64,000 nt of DNA from Jiangella asiatica. Lineage in GTDB: Bacteria; Actinomycetota; Actinomycetes; Jiangellales; Jiangellaceae. The stretch spans positions 1 through 64,000 of the forward strand of contig NZ_SMKZ01000002.1 in assembly GCF_004349065.1 (NCBI RefSeq), read 5' to 3'. The notes under the pieces were generated by a model that had not been told where the DNA came from, ran no database searches, and was given only the letters and a program-made list of their open reading frames with translations. Position numbers and translations under genes: made by a program. This document shows, piece by piece, positions 52,993 through 62,152 of this stretch. How positions within the stretch are numbered: position 1 is the stretch's first letter; each line of letters opens with the position of its first letter.

Positions 52993-53271
52993 TCAGCGGC
53001 GCGACCAGCCCCGCTCGCTCTCGGTGAGCCCGCCCCAGATGCCGTAGCGCTCCGGGAGGGCCGCTGCGGCCTCCCGGCACTGCTGGGCGACAGGGCACGT
53101 CGTGCAGATGTTCTTCGCGATCTGCTCCCGGGCGCGCAGGGTGCTGCCGCGGCCCTCGGGATAGAACAGATCTGTGTCCATGCCTCGGCAGGCGGCGTAC
53201 GCCCGCCATGCGTCCCGCAGTTCGAACCAGTCCTCGGCGTGCGTGTTCATGTGATCGGCCAGTGCAGTCAT
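52993..53271 (-). CDS. WhiB-family iron-sulfur transcription factor
   Basis: A 92-residue Wbl protein. Four cysteines for the [4Fe-4S] cluster are Cys28, Cys56, Cys59 and Cys65 in the family spacing (C-x27-C-x2-C-x5-C). They are followed by the turn motif YGIWGGLTESER and a short basic tail (GWSRR). Wbl proteins bind the primary sigma factor and act as redox- or NO-sensitive regulators. ATG 53271 is preceded by GGGGGA 11 bases upstream. It is monocistronic. The tail is too short to assign it to a named Wbl class. The 317 bases upstream (53272-53588) hold no other gene. Confidence 0.93.
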   Translation of the reverse strand: MTALADHMNTHAEDWFELRDAWRAYAACRGMDTDLFYPEGRGSTLRAREQIAKNICTTCPVAQQCREAAAALPERYGIWGGLTESERGWSRR

Positions 53272-53588
53272 GCGGCCATTTCCCCCTTCGCCGTCCTGGA
53301 TGGATCAGTGCCTTTGATCACCTGGACAGTGGAGCGGGCTGGTGATGACGCGCCTACGCGGAAAATCTCGAGAAATTTCCGCGGGCCGGCCGCGTGGCCG
53401 GACGAACCGGGTGAACCACGCGTTCTGACCTGATCGTCGTCACCCTCGGCGAGGGTCTCCGCCGCGCCGGCGGGGCCTTGGGCAGGCAGACAACGCGGCC
53501 GAGCGGGTCACGCCGGCACACCAACGTGGCGCCAGCGTGACCCCCTCGGGATCGCAGCCCTGTCGGGTCGCTTGGACCCGATTGCGCG

Positions 53589-56273
53589 CTACGGCAGGAC
53601 GTACCGGAACTGCTGGTTGACGCCCCCGTGATGCGGGAAGAGGATGAGCCGTCCGTCCGGCGCCACCTGCTCGATGTCGAACACGAAGCCGGGGAACGCG
53701 TCGCTCTTGACGCTCTGGGCCGCGGCCGACGTCGGGTCCAGCGTCCATTGCTGGCTGCTGCTGCCGTCGCAGGGCGCCAGGATCACCGCGTCGAGCGGGA
53801 TGGTCGCGTCGAGGCACCGGCCGGTGTCCAGCCAGCGGATGGTGCCGTCCTCGGGCACCTCCCACGCCCGGGCCGGCGAGTCTGCGCAGTCGCCGGCCCG
53901 CGGCTGCCCGTCGGCGCCGACCACGATGCAGCGGGTGCCTTGGTCGCCGAGGTCGATCTCGAACCGACCGGCGCGGACCACGTCCAGCTCGGCGGGATCG
54001 GTCGTGACAGTCCCAAGCTCGTTGGTGAACTCGGCCCGGTAGAACGTGCCGTCGTCGGCCAGCTCCAACCCGGGCAGCGCCAGCGTGGCCGCGTTGCCGG
54101 TGCCGGTGGCGTCGTCCACCGCGGTCCACGGCCCGTCCGCGGCCGGCGCGGTCTCCCAGAGCCAGGTGGACTCGGGGTTGCCGGAGACGCTCGCCGCGAG
54201 CTCGGCGTCGTCACCGGGCTCGGCCTCGACGTCGGCAGGATGCTCGGTGACCTCGGGCGCCCACCGCACGGTCAGGCCGGCCGGCTCCGAGATCGCCCCG
54301 CCGACGTCGTTGGTGAAGACCGCTCGGTATTGGTAGCCGTCGAGGTCGCGGTCGGCAGTCACCTGCAGCGTCGAGGTGGTGCCCTCCTGACGCGTCGTGG
54401 CGACCTCGGGTCGCGGAGCGCGCCAGTCGCCGCCGGGGGGCAGGACCTGCCAGGTGATGCTGGCGACCTCCGGATTGGCCTTCGCGGTGGCCTCGAAGGT
54501 GACCTCCTGGCCTTCGTCCGCGGTGGCGCTCCGCGGGTGGCTCTCGATCTCCGGGATGTACTGCACCGAGATCACGGCCGGCTCGGTCGTGATGGTGCCC
54601 AGCGGGTTGGTGGCCCGCACCCGGTACGCGCGACCGTCGATCTCCGACGTCGGCTCCGGGATGACCAGCGTGTCGCTGTTCTCGCCGGTGATGTCGACCC
54701 AGTTCTCCTCCGGCGGCTCCTGGTCGGGGGGCGCGCCGGAGTCGTCGTCGGGCTTCTCGCCTTCGACGGCGGGCACGAAGCTCGGCGCGTCGGACGGCGC
54801 CAGCATGAACGTCGCAGGCGCGGCGCTGGTGGCCGCGGCCGTGGTCTGCGCCGGCGCCTGCTCGGACTCGGGGTCGGCGAACTGCCACTGCAGCTGCGGC
54901 GGCGGGTTGCCCGACACCTCGACGGTGAGCACGACCGGCTCGCCGGCCACGACGACGGGGTTGGGCTGCGGCTGCTGCTCGATGCTCGGTGCCTCCTCGG
55001 CCGGCGGCTCGCTCGGCTCGTCCGTCGGCTCTTCGCTGGGCTCGTCCGTCGGCTCTTCGCTGGGCTCCTCCGTCGGCGGCTCGGTCGGCTGCGACGTCGG
55101 CTCGTCCGACGGCTCGGACGGCTCGACGTCGGGCGGGTCGACCACCGGCGGCTCGGGCTCCTCCTCGACCGGCTCGTCCTCGACCGGCGGCTCCTCCTCC
55201 TGCACCGGCGGCTGGTCGGGCTCGGTGTCGGGCGGCTGCTCCTCCGTCGGCGGCTCGGTCGGCTGTGGGTCGGCGTCGTCGGAGCCGCCCGGCTCCTCCT
55301 GCTCGGATGTGGCCGACGGTCCCGCGGCCGGCTCGTCGGGCGGTCCGTCGTCGTTGACCGCCACGTACGCGGCAATGGCGATCGCGGCGGCGGCAGCGGC
55401 GGCGGCACCGCCGACGGCAAGCTGCCGGGCCTGCTTGCCCCATCTGGAGGGGGACAGGATCGCCAGCACGCCGCCACCGGCAGCGCCGGCACCGGCCACC
55501 GCGGCCGCACCGACACCGGACGCGGGAAGCAGCAGAGCCGGCCAAAGCACGCCCCGCATGTCCGAGACCAGCAGCAGCAGCTCGTCGCGGCGTTCGCGGC
55601 AGTGCGTGCAGGTGGCCAGGTGGGCGCTCATCTCGCGGGTGTCGTGCGCGGACAGTGTGCCGCGGACGTAGGACGCGATCTTCGGCGCGTACGGCCGGCA
55701 CTCCGGCTGTACTTCGGCCGACAAGTTCACCGCCAGGTAGGCCTGGCGCAGGCCCTCGCGAGCCCGGTAGGCCAGCGCCGCGACGGAGTTGGCGGAACCG
55801 CCCAGCGCCGGCGCCAGCGACGCCGGGGAGCGGCCCTCGATCTCGGTGTGCCACAGCACCTGCTGCCACCGCTCGGGAAGCGTCTCGAACGCGTGCCGGA
55901 CCAGCTGGCGGTCGGTGGACCGGGCCATGGGGTCGTCGGTGTGCGGCAGGATGTCGAGGATGGACGGGTCGGCCACCTGATTGGCCCGCTGCGAGCTGCG
56001 GTGCCGGTCGATGGCCAGGCGGCGCACCACCGTCTTCAGGTAGGGCGCGAACTCGAGGTCCGGACCACCGCCTTCACGTAGCCGGGTCAGGACCCGCGTG
56101 AAGGCTTCGGCGACGACGTCCTGTGCTTCGTCGCTGTTGTCGGTGACGATGCGGGCGACCTTCGAGGCGTCGTCGACATGACGGCGGTACAGCTCGTCGT
56201 AGGCGGCCATGTCGCCCGCGCGCGTGCGCGCGATGAGCTGTTCATCGCCGGCGGCATCTGCTGGTGTGGTCAC
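53589..56273 (-). CDS. ECF sigma factor fused to anti-sigma zinc finger, membrane helix, Ig-like repeats and ricin-like lectin
   Basis: A single 894-residue protein. Sigma region 2 spans about 10-92 (AYDELYRRHVDDASKVARIV, DVVAEAFTRVLTRLREGG) and region 4 about 122-180 (LPERWQQVLWHTEIEGRSPA, SVAALAYRAREGLRQAYLA). A zf-HC2-type anti-sigma motif follows with His218, Cys222 and Cys225 (HLATCTHC). Hydrophobic stretches lie at about 242-272 and 284-306; the latter is the clear membrane helix. A Pro/Glu/Thr/Ser-rich spacer (310-430) leads to about three Ig-like domains (431-766) and a ricin-B-like domain (770-894, QQW at 841-843 and QQF at 887-889). Inferred topology: sigma domain in the cytoplasm, lectin outside. 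This resembles ECF groups with long C-terminal extensions, but activation presumably needs proteolytic release. No frameshift is seen. Confidence 0.88.
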   Translation of the reverse strand: MTTPADAAGDEQLIARTRAGDMAAYDELYRRHVDDASKVARIVTDNSDEAQDVVAEAFTRVLTRLREGGGPDLEFAPYLKTVVRRLAIDRHRSSQRANQVADPSILDILPHTDDPMARSTDRQLVRHAFETLPERWQQVLWHTEIEGRSPASLAPALGGSANSVAALAYRAREGLRQAYLAVNLSAEVQPECRPYAPKIASYVRGTLSAHDTREMSAHLATCTHCRERRDELLLLVSDMRGVLWPALLLPASGVGAAAVAGAGAAGGGVLAILSPSRWGKQARQLAVGGAAAAAAAAIAIAAYVAVNDDGPPDEPAAGPSATSEQEEPGGSDDADPQPTEPPTEEQPPDTEPDQPPVQEEEPPVEDEPVEEEPEPPVVDPPDVEPSEPSDEPTSQPTEPPTEEPSEEPTDEPSEEPTDEPSEPPAEEAPSIEQQPQPNPVVVAGEPVVLTVEVSGNPPPQLQWQFADPESEQAPAQTTAAATSAAPATFMLAPSDAPSFVPAVEGEKPDDDSGAPPDQEPPEENWVDITGENSDTLVIPEPTSEIDGRAYRVRATNPLGTITTEPAVISVQYIPEIESHPRSATADEGQEVTFEATAKANPEVASITWQVLPPGGDWRAPRPEVATTRQEGTTSTLQVTADRDLDGYQYRAVFTNDVGGAISEPAGLTVRWAPEVTEHPADVEAEPGDDAELAASVSGNPESTWLWETAPAADGPWTAVDDATGTGNAATLALPGLELADDGTFYRAEFTNELGTVTTDPAELDVVRAGRFEIDLGDQGTRCIVVGADGQPRAGDCADSPARAWEVPEDGTIRWLDTGRCLDATIPLDAVILAPCDGSSSQQWTLDPTSAAAQSVKSDAFPGFVFDIEQVAPDGRLILFPHHGGVNQQFRYVLP

Positions 56274-56304
56274 CTGATCTCGCTATCCATCCCCTTCGGG
56301 CAGG

Positions 56305-57180
56305 TCAGTCCAGGGATCCGGTCCCTGAGTGGCGGTAACTGGGCAGCCCAACGGCGTGATCGACATTAGCCCCCCCACGAAGCCGTGTCACGAGTTCAGG
56401 CAATCGTGCTCTGGTGTCCGGGACAGCAAAGACGTCGACCTGTACGTGTGCAGTGCTCAGTTCACCGTTTTCGACCGCCTTCGTCAAGGAGATCCGTTCC
56501 ACTCGGGCCCGCGCATCGTCAGGTACGAGCGCCAGCGCCATGGTCGTGCCGACCTGGCTCAGGGTCGCGTCCGGCCGGACCCGCGAGCGCAGCGCCGAGG
56601 CGGCCTGCAGGATGCGGGCGATCCGCAGCCACGGCCCGGACGCGCCGGCCCAGCGGATGACGATCAGGACCAGCGCCGTCGGCTCGGTGCCGGAGAGCCG
56701 GTCGAGCTCCTGGACCCGGCCGTAGAGGTAGCCGGCGGTGTGCAGCCCCGACAGCGGGTCGATGCCCGGCGACCCGCGCTCGGCAGCGACGGCGTCGACC
56801 CACGCGTCGACCAGCCGGTGCCGGGCGGCGGGCGCCCGCAGCGGCACGCCCCCGGCGTCCTCCAAGGTGGCCCACAGCTCGTCGACCTCAGCCATGACGC
56901 AAGTCAGGTCGCGGGTCTCCGCGGCGCGCTCCCACGCGAACACCGTCAGCGCATGAGAGATCTCCTCGGCATCCGGCGGGTCGGCAGCGAGCGCGTCGAG
57001 CACCGCCTCGACCCCTGGTGGGGGCAGCGCCCCGGACGCTGCCCCCACGTCGTGGGGTGAGATCGTGGTCTCACCCGATCCTCGCGAACCGGTCGCGGCC
57101 CGCCCCGGCCGCTCCAGCCATGCGGTCAGCAGCGACGGCATCGGCACGCCGCCGTGGTCACAGCCCGTCATCTCCGGCAT
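56305..57180 (-). CDS. Hypothetical protein with degenerate GGDEF-like motif, upstream of the sigma fusion
   Basis: A 291-residue protein of no family I recognise. ATG 57180 follows GGCGGGGGA; an ATG six codons upstream is less well placed. The N-terminal 60 residues look disordered. About 65-135 is helical and Trp/Glu-rich (LTVFAWERAAETRDLTCVMA). The second half begins DPLSGLHTAGYLYGRVQELD, which resembles the DPLTGL start of diguanylate cyclase domains, but no GGDEF or EE motif follows, so cyclase activity is unlikely. It ends 31 bp before the sigma fusion gene, so the two are probably co-transcribed. A signalling or regulatory role is inference. Confidence 0.7.
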   Translation of the reverse strand: MPEMTGCDHGGVPMPSLLTAWLERPGRAATGSRGSGETTISPHDVGAASGALPPPGVEAVLDALAADPPDAEEISHALTVFAWERAAETRDLTCVMAEVDELWATLEDAGGVPLRAPAARHRLVDAWVDAVAAERGSPGIDPLSGLHTAGYLYGRVQELDRLSGTEPTALVLIVIRWAGASGPWLRIARILQAASALRSRVRPDATLSQVGTTMALALVPDDARARVERISLTKAVENGELSTAHVQVDVFAVPDTRARLPELVTRLRGGANVDHAVGLPSYRHSGTGSLD

Positions 57181-57317
57181 TCCCCCGCCTTCACGCACGC
57201 TTCGGAATCGTCCCTTGCTCTATCACGACGGGGGAGCAATGGCATCATGACGCGGCGGCGTCGACTAATCCGGGCCGAATCGCGAGGCCACTGATCGCGT
57301 GTGTCAGGCTGACCCCT

Positions 57318-58739
57318 GTGCTGGACCGCATGGAGCGCGTGATCCGCTGGTGGAACGATGTCCGCGAGCGGGTCGCGCGGGCCGCCGCCGAGCGGGAGGC
57401 ACGCGCCGAGGCGAGAACGGAGGACCAGGACGCCGGCCCTGGCGGGGGTGCCTCGTTGCCGCCGGGGGCCACTGTCACGTCGCGGAGCCCGCAGGCGCCG
57501 GCCGTCCCGGCACCAGGTGCGCCGTCGGTGCCCGACGACGCAGCGGGCCAGCCGCCGGGAACGGGCTCGACGCCGACCGCGGCCGCGCCGCCAGGTCCAG
57601 GCAGGGGCGCGGCCACACCGCGTGAGCCGGACGCCGTCGCGCAGGCCGCCGATCAGCCGGCCGCGCACCGTGGGCACCCGGTACCGCGGGCGGTGCGTGA
57701 CGCCGCGGACTGGAGCTGGCGGCTCCTGGTCATCACCGCGGCCGTCGGCGGGGTTGGCTGGCTGGCGTGGGAGCTGCGGCTGGTCATCTTCCCGCTGGTG
57801 GCCGGGCTGCTCATGGCAGCCGGACTGCAACCCCTGGTGAGCCGGCTTCGCCGAGCGGGCTGGCGGCGCGGGTTCGCGGCGGCCACCGTCTTCGTCGGGT
57901 TCCTTGTCGTCGTCATCGGGTCGCTGACGCTGGTCGGCAACGCCGTCGGAGGGCAGTTCGGCGATGTCGTCGACCAGGCGGAGGAGGGCCTGCAGGAGAT
58001 CCGTGGCTGGCTGGCCGGCCCGCCGTTCGGCGTCGACGAGGCGCAGCTGGACCGGTGGATCGACCGGGCGCTGTCGTACGTGCAGAGCGACGACTCCGTC
58101 GCCGAGCAGGCCACCACCGCCGCGACGGTGGCCATCGAGATCTTCGTCGGCATCGTGCTCGCGCTGTTCGCGCTGATCTTCTTCCTCTACGACGGCGAGC
58201 GCATCTGGGCGTGGCTGGTGCGGCTGTTCCCGTCGCGGTCGCGGGTGCGGGCGGCAGCGGCCGGCGACGTCGCCTGGCGCACCCTGGCCCAGTACATCCG
58301 GGGCATCGTGCTGGTCGCGCTGTTCGACGCGGTCGCCGTCACCGTGCTGTTGTTCATCCTGCAGGTGCCGTTGGCGCTGCCGCTCGGCGTGCTGATCTTC
58401 TTCGGCGCGTTCGTACCGCTCATCGGCGCGTTCGTCACCGGGACGGTCGCGGTGCTGGTGGCTCTGGTGACCCAGGGGCTGTTGACGGCCATCGTCGTGC
58501 TGGCCGGACTGGTCATCGTCCAGCAGATCGAGAGCAACCTGTTCCAGCCGTTCATCCTGGGCCGGATGGTGCGCATCCACCCGCTGGCGGTGGCGGTCGC
58601 CGTCGCCATCGGGACGCTGGCCGGCTCGATCATCGGCGCGATCATCGCCGTCCCGATCGTGGCCGTCGTCAACACCGTCGGCAGCTACCTGGCGTCGTCA
58701 CGCGACCAGCCCGACGAGACGCCGGCCGCCGGCCGCTAG
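57318..58739 (+). CDS. AI-2E-family (PerM-like) transporter
   Basis: A 473-residue membrane protein. GTG 57318 or ATG 57330 starts it. The first 130 residues are a hydrophilic Pro/Ala/Gly-rich cytoplasmic tail. Membrane helices begin at LLVITAAVGGVGWLAWELRL and the family layout follows: LAWELRLVIFPLVAGLLMAA, an extracytoplasmic segment (about 220-270), IFVGIVLALFALIFFLYDGE, and the C-terminal signature PLALPLGVLIFFGAFVPLIG then IVQQIESNLFQPFILGRMV. Family members include autoinducer-2 exporters and Na+/H+-type antiporters; most actinobacterial ones have unknown substrates. It is monocistronic. Confidence 0.88.
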   Translation: MLDRMERVIRWWNDVRERVARAAAEREARAEARTEDQDAGPGGGASLPPGATVTSRSPQAPAVPAPGAPSVPDDAAGQPPGTGSTPTAAAPPGPGRGAATPREPDAVAQAADQPAAHRGHPVPRAVRDAADWSWRLLVITAAVGGVGWLAWELRLVIFPLVAGLLMAAGLQPLVSRLRRAGWRRGFAAATVFVGFLVVVIGSLTLVGNAVGGQFGDVVDQAEEGLQEIRGWLAGPPFGVDEAQLDRWIDRALSYVQSDDSVAEQATTAATVAIEIFVGIVLALFALIFFLYDGERIWAWLVRLFPSRSRVRAAAAGDVAWRTLAQYIRGIVLVALFDAVAVTVLLFILQVPLALPLGVLIFFGAFVPLIGAFVTGTVAVLVALVTQGLLTAIVVLAGLVIVQQIESNLFQPFILGRMVRIHPLAVAVAVAIGTLAGSIIGAIIAVPIVAVVNTVGSYLASSRDQPDETPAAGR

Positions 58740-58784
58740 TCCGGCGCCGGTCCGGTCGACCAGCCACTGCATGGCCATGCCGTT

Positions 58785-58870
58785 GATCAGTGACATCACT
58801 AGGTGTTCTCGCGCTCCACCAGGCCTGCAAGCATGGTGAAGCACACACGATCCTCGTGGTGTCGGCGATC
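58785..58870. repeat. Imperfect palindromic intergenic repeat, copy B
   Basis: An 86-bp element homologous to copy A at 46908-46990: GATCAGTGACATCACTAGG at one end, CGTGGTGTCGGCGATC at the other, and a middle with CTGCAAGCATGGTG matching CTTGCATGCGTGGTG of copy A. It is again an imperfect palindrome, lying between the convergent ends of the AI-2E transporter and hisN genes, where it could also act as a terminator. Confidence 0.7.
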
Positions 58871-58951
58871 GTTGATGATCATGGGGGGGCAGCAGGGGGA
58901 GGGCCAAGCCCCGAAACCCCGTTGACCATGGGCGAGGGCTGCAGCCGATGG

Positions 58952-59737
58952 TCAATTGGGCGGGGTCAGGCGCTCCAGGATCTCCTCGTGCAGAGGGCCG
59001 TTGGTGGCCAGTGCGTCCCTACCCAGCGGGCCGGGCCGCCCGGTGAGGTCGGTGAAGCGGCCGCCGGCCTCCTCGACGACGATGGATGGCGCGGCCATGT
59101 CGTGGAGCGACAGCTCCGGCTCCGCGGCGATGTCGACGGCGCCGTCGGCCAGCAGCATGTATGACCAGAAGTCGCCGAAAGCGCGAGTGCGCCAGCAGGC
59201 CCGGGTCAGGTCGAGGAACGCCGACAGCTGGCCGCGATCCTCCCAACCCGCCAGCGACGAGTACGACAGCGACGCCTGCTCGAGCGCGTTGACCGAGGAG
59301 ACCCGGCAGCGGGTGGCCGACGACAGCGACCGGCCGGTCCACGCGCCGGTGCCGCGAGCGGCCCACCAGCGCCGGCTCAGCGCCGGCGCGGACACCACGC
59401 CGGCCACGACCTTGTCCTCGACCATGAGCGCGATGAGCGTCGCCCACACCGGGACGCCGCGCAGGTAGTTCTTGGTGCCGTCAATCGGGTCGATGACCCA
59501 GCGGCGGGCGCCGTAGCCCTCCGAACCGAACTCCTCGCCGACGACGGCGTCGCGCGGGCGGGCCCTGGACAGCGTGCGTCGGATCGCCTCCTCGGTCGCC
59601 TTGTCCGCGTCGGTGACCGGCGATTGGTCGGCCTTGGTCTCCACGCGCAGGTCAGCCGCCCGGAACCGGGACGTCGTCTGTGCATCGGCGTCGTCGGCCA
59701 GGACGTGAGCGAAGCGGAGGTCGTCGTCGTGGGCCAC
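58952..59737 (-). CDS. hisN: Histidinol-phosphatase, inositol-monophosphatase type
   Basis: A 261-residue Mg2+-dependent phosphatase: dephosphorylates L-histidinol phosphate in histidine biosynthesis. Metal and catalytic motifs: SPVTDADKATEE, VVGEEFGSEG, WVIDPIDGTKNYLRGVPVWA (first metal site, D-x-I-D-G-T) and HDMAAPSIVVEEAGGRFTD (second). The GTKNYLRG block is typical of actinobacterial HisN rather than SuhB. It is separated by 63 bp from rsgA, in the same direction, as in many actinomycetes (aroA-rsgA-hisN). Confidence 0.93.
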   Translation of the reverse strand: MAHDDDLRFAHVLADDADAQTTSRFRAADLRVETKADQSPVTDADKATEEAIRRTLSRARPRDAVVGEEFGSEGYGARRWVIDPIDGTKNYLRGVPVWATLIALMVEDKVVAGVVSAPALSRRWWAARGTGAWTGRSLSSATRCRVSSVNALEQASLSYSSLAGWEDRGQLSAFLDLTRACWRTRAFGDFWSYMLLADGAVDIAAEPELSLHDMAAPSIVVEEAGGRFTDLTGRPGPLGRDALATNGPLHEEILERLTPPN

Positions 59738-59800
59738 GACCGCAACCTACACGCTCGCACGTGCTGTCCGGAGTTGCCGGGCGCGAGGGCGGACGCTGGG

Positions 59801-60817
59801 TCAGTCGCCGGCCTGCCGGTCGCGGCTGGCCAGCAGGCGGCGGAAGGAGTCCAGCCGGTCACGGTCGACGCGGCCGGTGGCCAGCGCGGCGTCCAGGGCA
59901 CACTCGGGCTCGTCGGCGGCGTGGGTGCAGCCGCGTGGACAGTCGGCGGTCTCGGCGGCGAGGTCGGGGAAGGCGAGGATCAGCCGTGCGGGATCGACGT
60001 GTGCCAGCCCGAACGAGCGGATGCCCGGTGTGTCGATGACCCAGCCGCCGGCGGGCACCGGCAGCGCGACCGCGCTGGTGGAGGTGTGCCGGCCGCGGCC
60101 GGTGACGACGTTGACCTCTCCGGTGACGCGGTCAGCGCCCGGCACCAGCTCGTTGACCAGCGTCGACTTACCGACCCCGGAATGGCCCACGAGCGCGGTC
60201 ACCCGGTCGCGCAGATGCTCGACGACGGAGGACGCGTCGATGCCGCCGTCGTCGGTGGCCCGGGTGACCACCGTCGGCACGTCCAGCGGCGCGTACGTGG
60301 CCAGCAGCGGTGCGGGGTCGGCGAGGTCGGCCTTGGTGACGCACAGCAGCGGCTCGATGCCGGCGTCGAAGGCCGCCACCAGGCACCGGTCGATCAGCCG
60401 GGGCCGCGGCTCGGGGTCGGTGACGGCGGTCACCACCAGGAGCTGGTCGGCGTTGGCCACGACGATGCGCTCGACCGGATCGTCGTCGTCGGCGGTGCGG
60501 CGCAGCACCGTGGCGCGTTCCTCGACCCGCACGATGCGGGCCAGTGAGCCCGGCTGGCCGGACACGTCGCCGACCAGGCCCACCTGGTCGCCGACGACGA
60601 CGGCCTTGCGGCCGAGCTCGCGGGCGGACATGGCGGTGACGGTACGAGTCGGCGCCCCGTCGACGAAGCACGTGTACCGGCCGCGGTCGACCGCGGTCAC
60701 CAGGCCCCGGCGGGCGTCGGCGTGCGCCGGGCGGCGCTTGCTGCGAGGCCGCGAACCGCGGCCGGGGCGGACCCTGACGTCGCCCTCGTCGTACGAGGCG
60801 GTGGCCCGCCGTGCCAT
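59801..60817 (-). CDS. rsgA: Ribosome small-subunit-dependent GTPase A
   Basis: A 338-residue circularly permuted GTPase that helps mature the 30S subunit. The OB-fold lies about 37-110 (RGLVTAVDRGRYTCFVDGAP). Permuted G motifs: G4 CVTKADLAD, G1 GHSGVGKSTLVNEL, G2/G3 GRGRHTST and DTPGIRSFGL. The C-terminal zinc site is CPRGCTHAADEPECAL. The Arg/Lys-rich N-terminal 35 residues may bind rRNA. ATG 60817 overlaps the aroA stop (TGATG), so the two are translationally coupled. Confidence 0.95.
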   Translation of the reverse strand: MARRATASYDEGDVRVRPGRGSRPRSKRRPAHADARRGLVTAVDRGRYTCFVDGAPTRTVTAMSARELGRKAVVVGDQVGLVGDVSGQPGSLARIVRVEERATVLRRTADDDDPVERIVVANADQLLVVTAVTDPEPRPRLIDRCLVAAFDAGIEPLLCVTKADLADPAPLLATYAPLDVPTVVTRATDDGGIDASSVVEHLRDRVTALVGHSGVGKSTLVNELVPGADRVTGEVNVVTGRGRHTSTSAVALPVPAGGWVIDTPGIRSFGLAHVDPARLILAFPDLAAETADCPRGCTHAADEPECALDAALATGRVDRDRLDSFRRLLASRDRQAGD

Positions 60818-62109
60818 CACGCCGCCGGCTCCGACCCGAGGAGAGCGGACCACATGCCGGGGAAGTCGGCGAGCGTCTTGGACGTCGTCGCGATGTCCTC
60901 GACCCGGACCCCGGGGACGACCAGGCCGAGGACGGCGCCGGCCTGGGCCATGCGGTGGTCGGCGTAGGAATGGAACACGCCGCCGCGCAGCGGCACCGGC
61001 CGGATGACCAGGCCGTCGGGGGTCTCCTCGACCTGGCCGCCCAGGCTGTTGATCTCTGCGGCCAGCGCGGCCAGCCGGTCGGTCTCGTGACCGCGCAGGT
61101 GGGCGATGCCGCGCAGGTGCGACGGCGCGCGCGCGACGGCTGCCAGCGCGGCCAGGACGGGCGTCAGCTCGCCGACGTCGTGCAGGTCGGCGTCGAGCCC
61201 GCGGACCTCGCCGGTGCCGCGGACAGTGAGGACGCCGTCGTCGAGCGAGACGGCCGCACCCATGCGGGAGAGCAGGTCGCGCAGCTCGGCGCCGGGCTGC
61301 GTGGTGGCGGCCGGCCAGCGCGGCACCCGCACGGTGCCGCCGGTGAGCACGGCCGCGGCGAGGAACGGCGCGGCGTTGGACAGGTCGGGCTCGACGACGG
61401 TGTCCAGCGGCCGCACGGCGCCCGGCTCGACCCGCCAGGTGCTCGGCGCCTCGTCGTCGACCTCGACACCGCGCTCGCGCAGCATGGCCACGGTCATGTC
61501 GATGTGCGGCAGCGACGGCACCGGCTTTCCGTCGTGGTGGAGCGTGACGCCCTTGTCGTATCTGGCCCCTGAAAGCAGCAGTCCGCTCACGAACTGCGAC
61601 GACGCCGACGCGTCGATGGTGACCGCGCCGCCGGGCAGCGCCGCGGTCCCACGGACGGTGAAGGGCAGCGCGCCGCGGCCGTCGTCGTCGATGGTGGCGC
61701 CCAGGCTCCGCAGCGCGTCGAGCACAGTGCTCATGGGGCGCCTGCGGGCGGGTGGGTCGCCGTCGAACCGGACGTCGCCGTCGGCCAGCGCGGCGACCGG
61801 CGGGACGAAGCGCATGACGGTGCCGGCCAGGCCGCAATCGACGAAGCCGCCCCCGGCGACCGGCGCGGGGATGACCCGCACTCCGTCGCCGGTTGGCTCG
61901 ATGGTGGCGCCGAGCGCGCCCAGCGCCTCGATCATGAGCCGGGTGTCACGGGCGACGAGCGGATGGCGCAGCCGCGACGGCCCGGACGCGAGCGCGGCGA
62001 GCACCAGCGCGCGGTTGGTCAGCGACTTGGATCCGGGCAGCTCGACGGTGGCGTCCACCGGGCCCGAGGCGGTCGGTGCAGGCCAGAGCGGGGCGGTCGG
62101 TTCAGTCAT
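60817..62109 (-). CDS. aroA: 3-phosphoshikimate 1-carboxyvinyltransferase (EPSP synthase)
   Basis: A 430-residue enzyme of the shikimate pathway: transfers enolpyruvyl from PEP to shikimate 3-phosphate. Motifs: [20 protein letters not shown] (shikimate-phosphate binding), [20 protein letters not shown] (PEP site, corresponding to the NAGTAMRPL loop), [15 protein letters not shown], and C-terminal [20 protein letters not shown] with [15 protein letters not shown]. The LAGTVMRF form is the actinobacterial variant of the loop. It is first gene of the aroA-rsgA(-hisN) cluster and 43 bp downstream of the glpK end. Confidence 0.95.
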   Translation of the reverse strand: MTEPTAPLWPAPTASGPVDATVELPGSKSLTNRALVLAALASGPSRLRHPLVARDTRLMIEALGALGATIEPTGDGVRVIPAPVAGGGFVDCGLAGTVMRFVPPVAALADGDVRFDGDPPARRRPMSTVLDALRSLGATIDDDGRGALPFTVRGTAALPGGAVTIDASASSQFVSGLLLSGARYDKGVTLHHDGKPVPSLPHIDMTVAMLRERGVEVDDEAPSTWRVEPGAVRPLDTVVEPDLSNAAPFLAAAVLTGGTVRVPRWPAATTQPGAELRDLLSRMGAAVSLDDGVLTVRGTGEVRGLDADLHDVGELTPVLAALAAVARAPSHLRGIAHLRGHETDRLAALAAEINSLGGQVEETPDGLVIRPVPLRGGVFHSYADHRMAQAGAVLGLVVPGVRVEDIATTSKTLADFPGMWSALLGSEPAA

Positions 62110-62152
62110 CGGGCACCAAGCCTATCGGTGCCCGACGACCGAACCGGTCGGA

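Noticed and set aside
54970-55290. Short tandem repeats that could suggest a repeat array
   Set aside because: They encode the EPTDEPSEEP-type spacer of the sigma fusion protein and lack unique spacers, so this is not CRISPR. No CRISPR array was seen in the window.
53628-56081. A very long Arg/Gly/Leu-rich open frame opposite the sigma fusion gene
   Set aside because: Its repetitive composition mirrors the Pro/Glu/Ser-rich spacer on the other strand; no family features.
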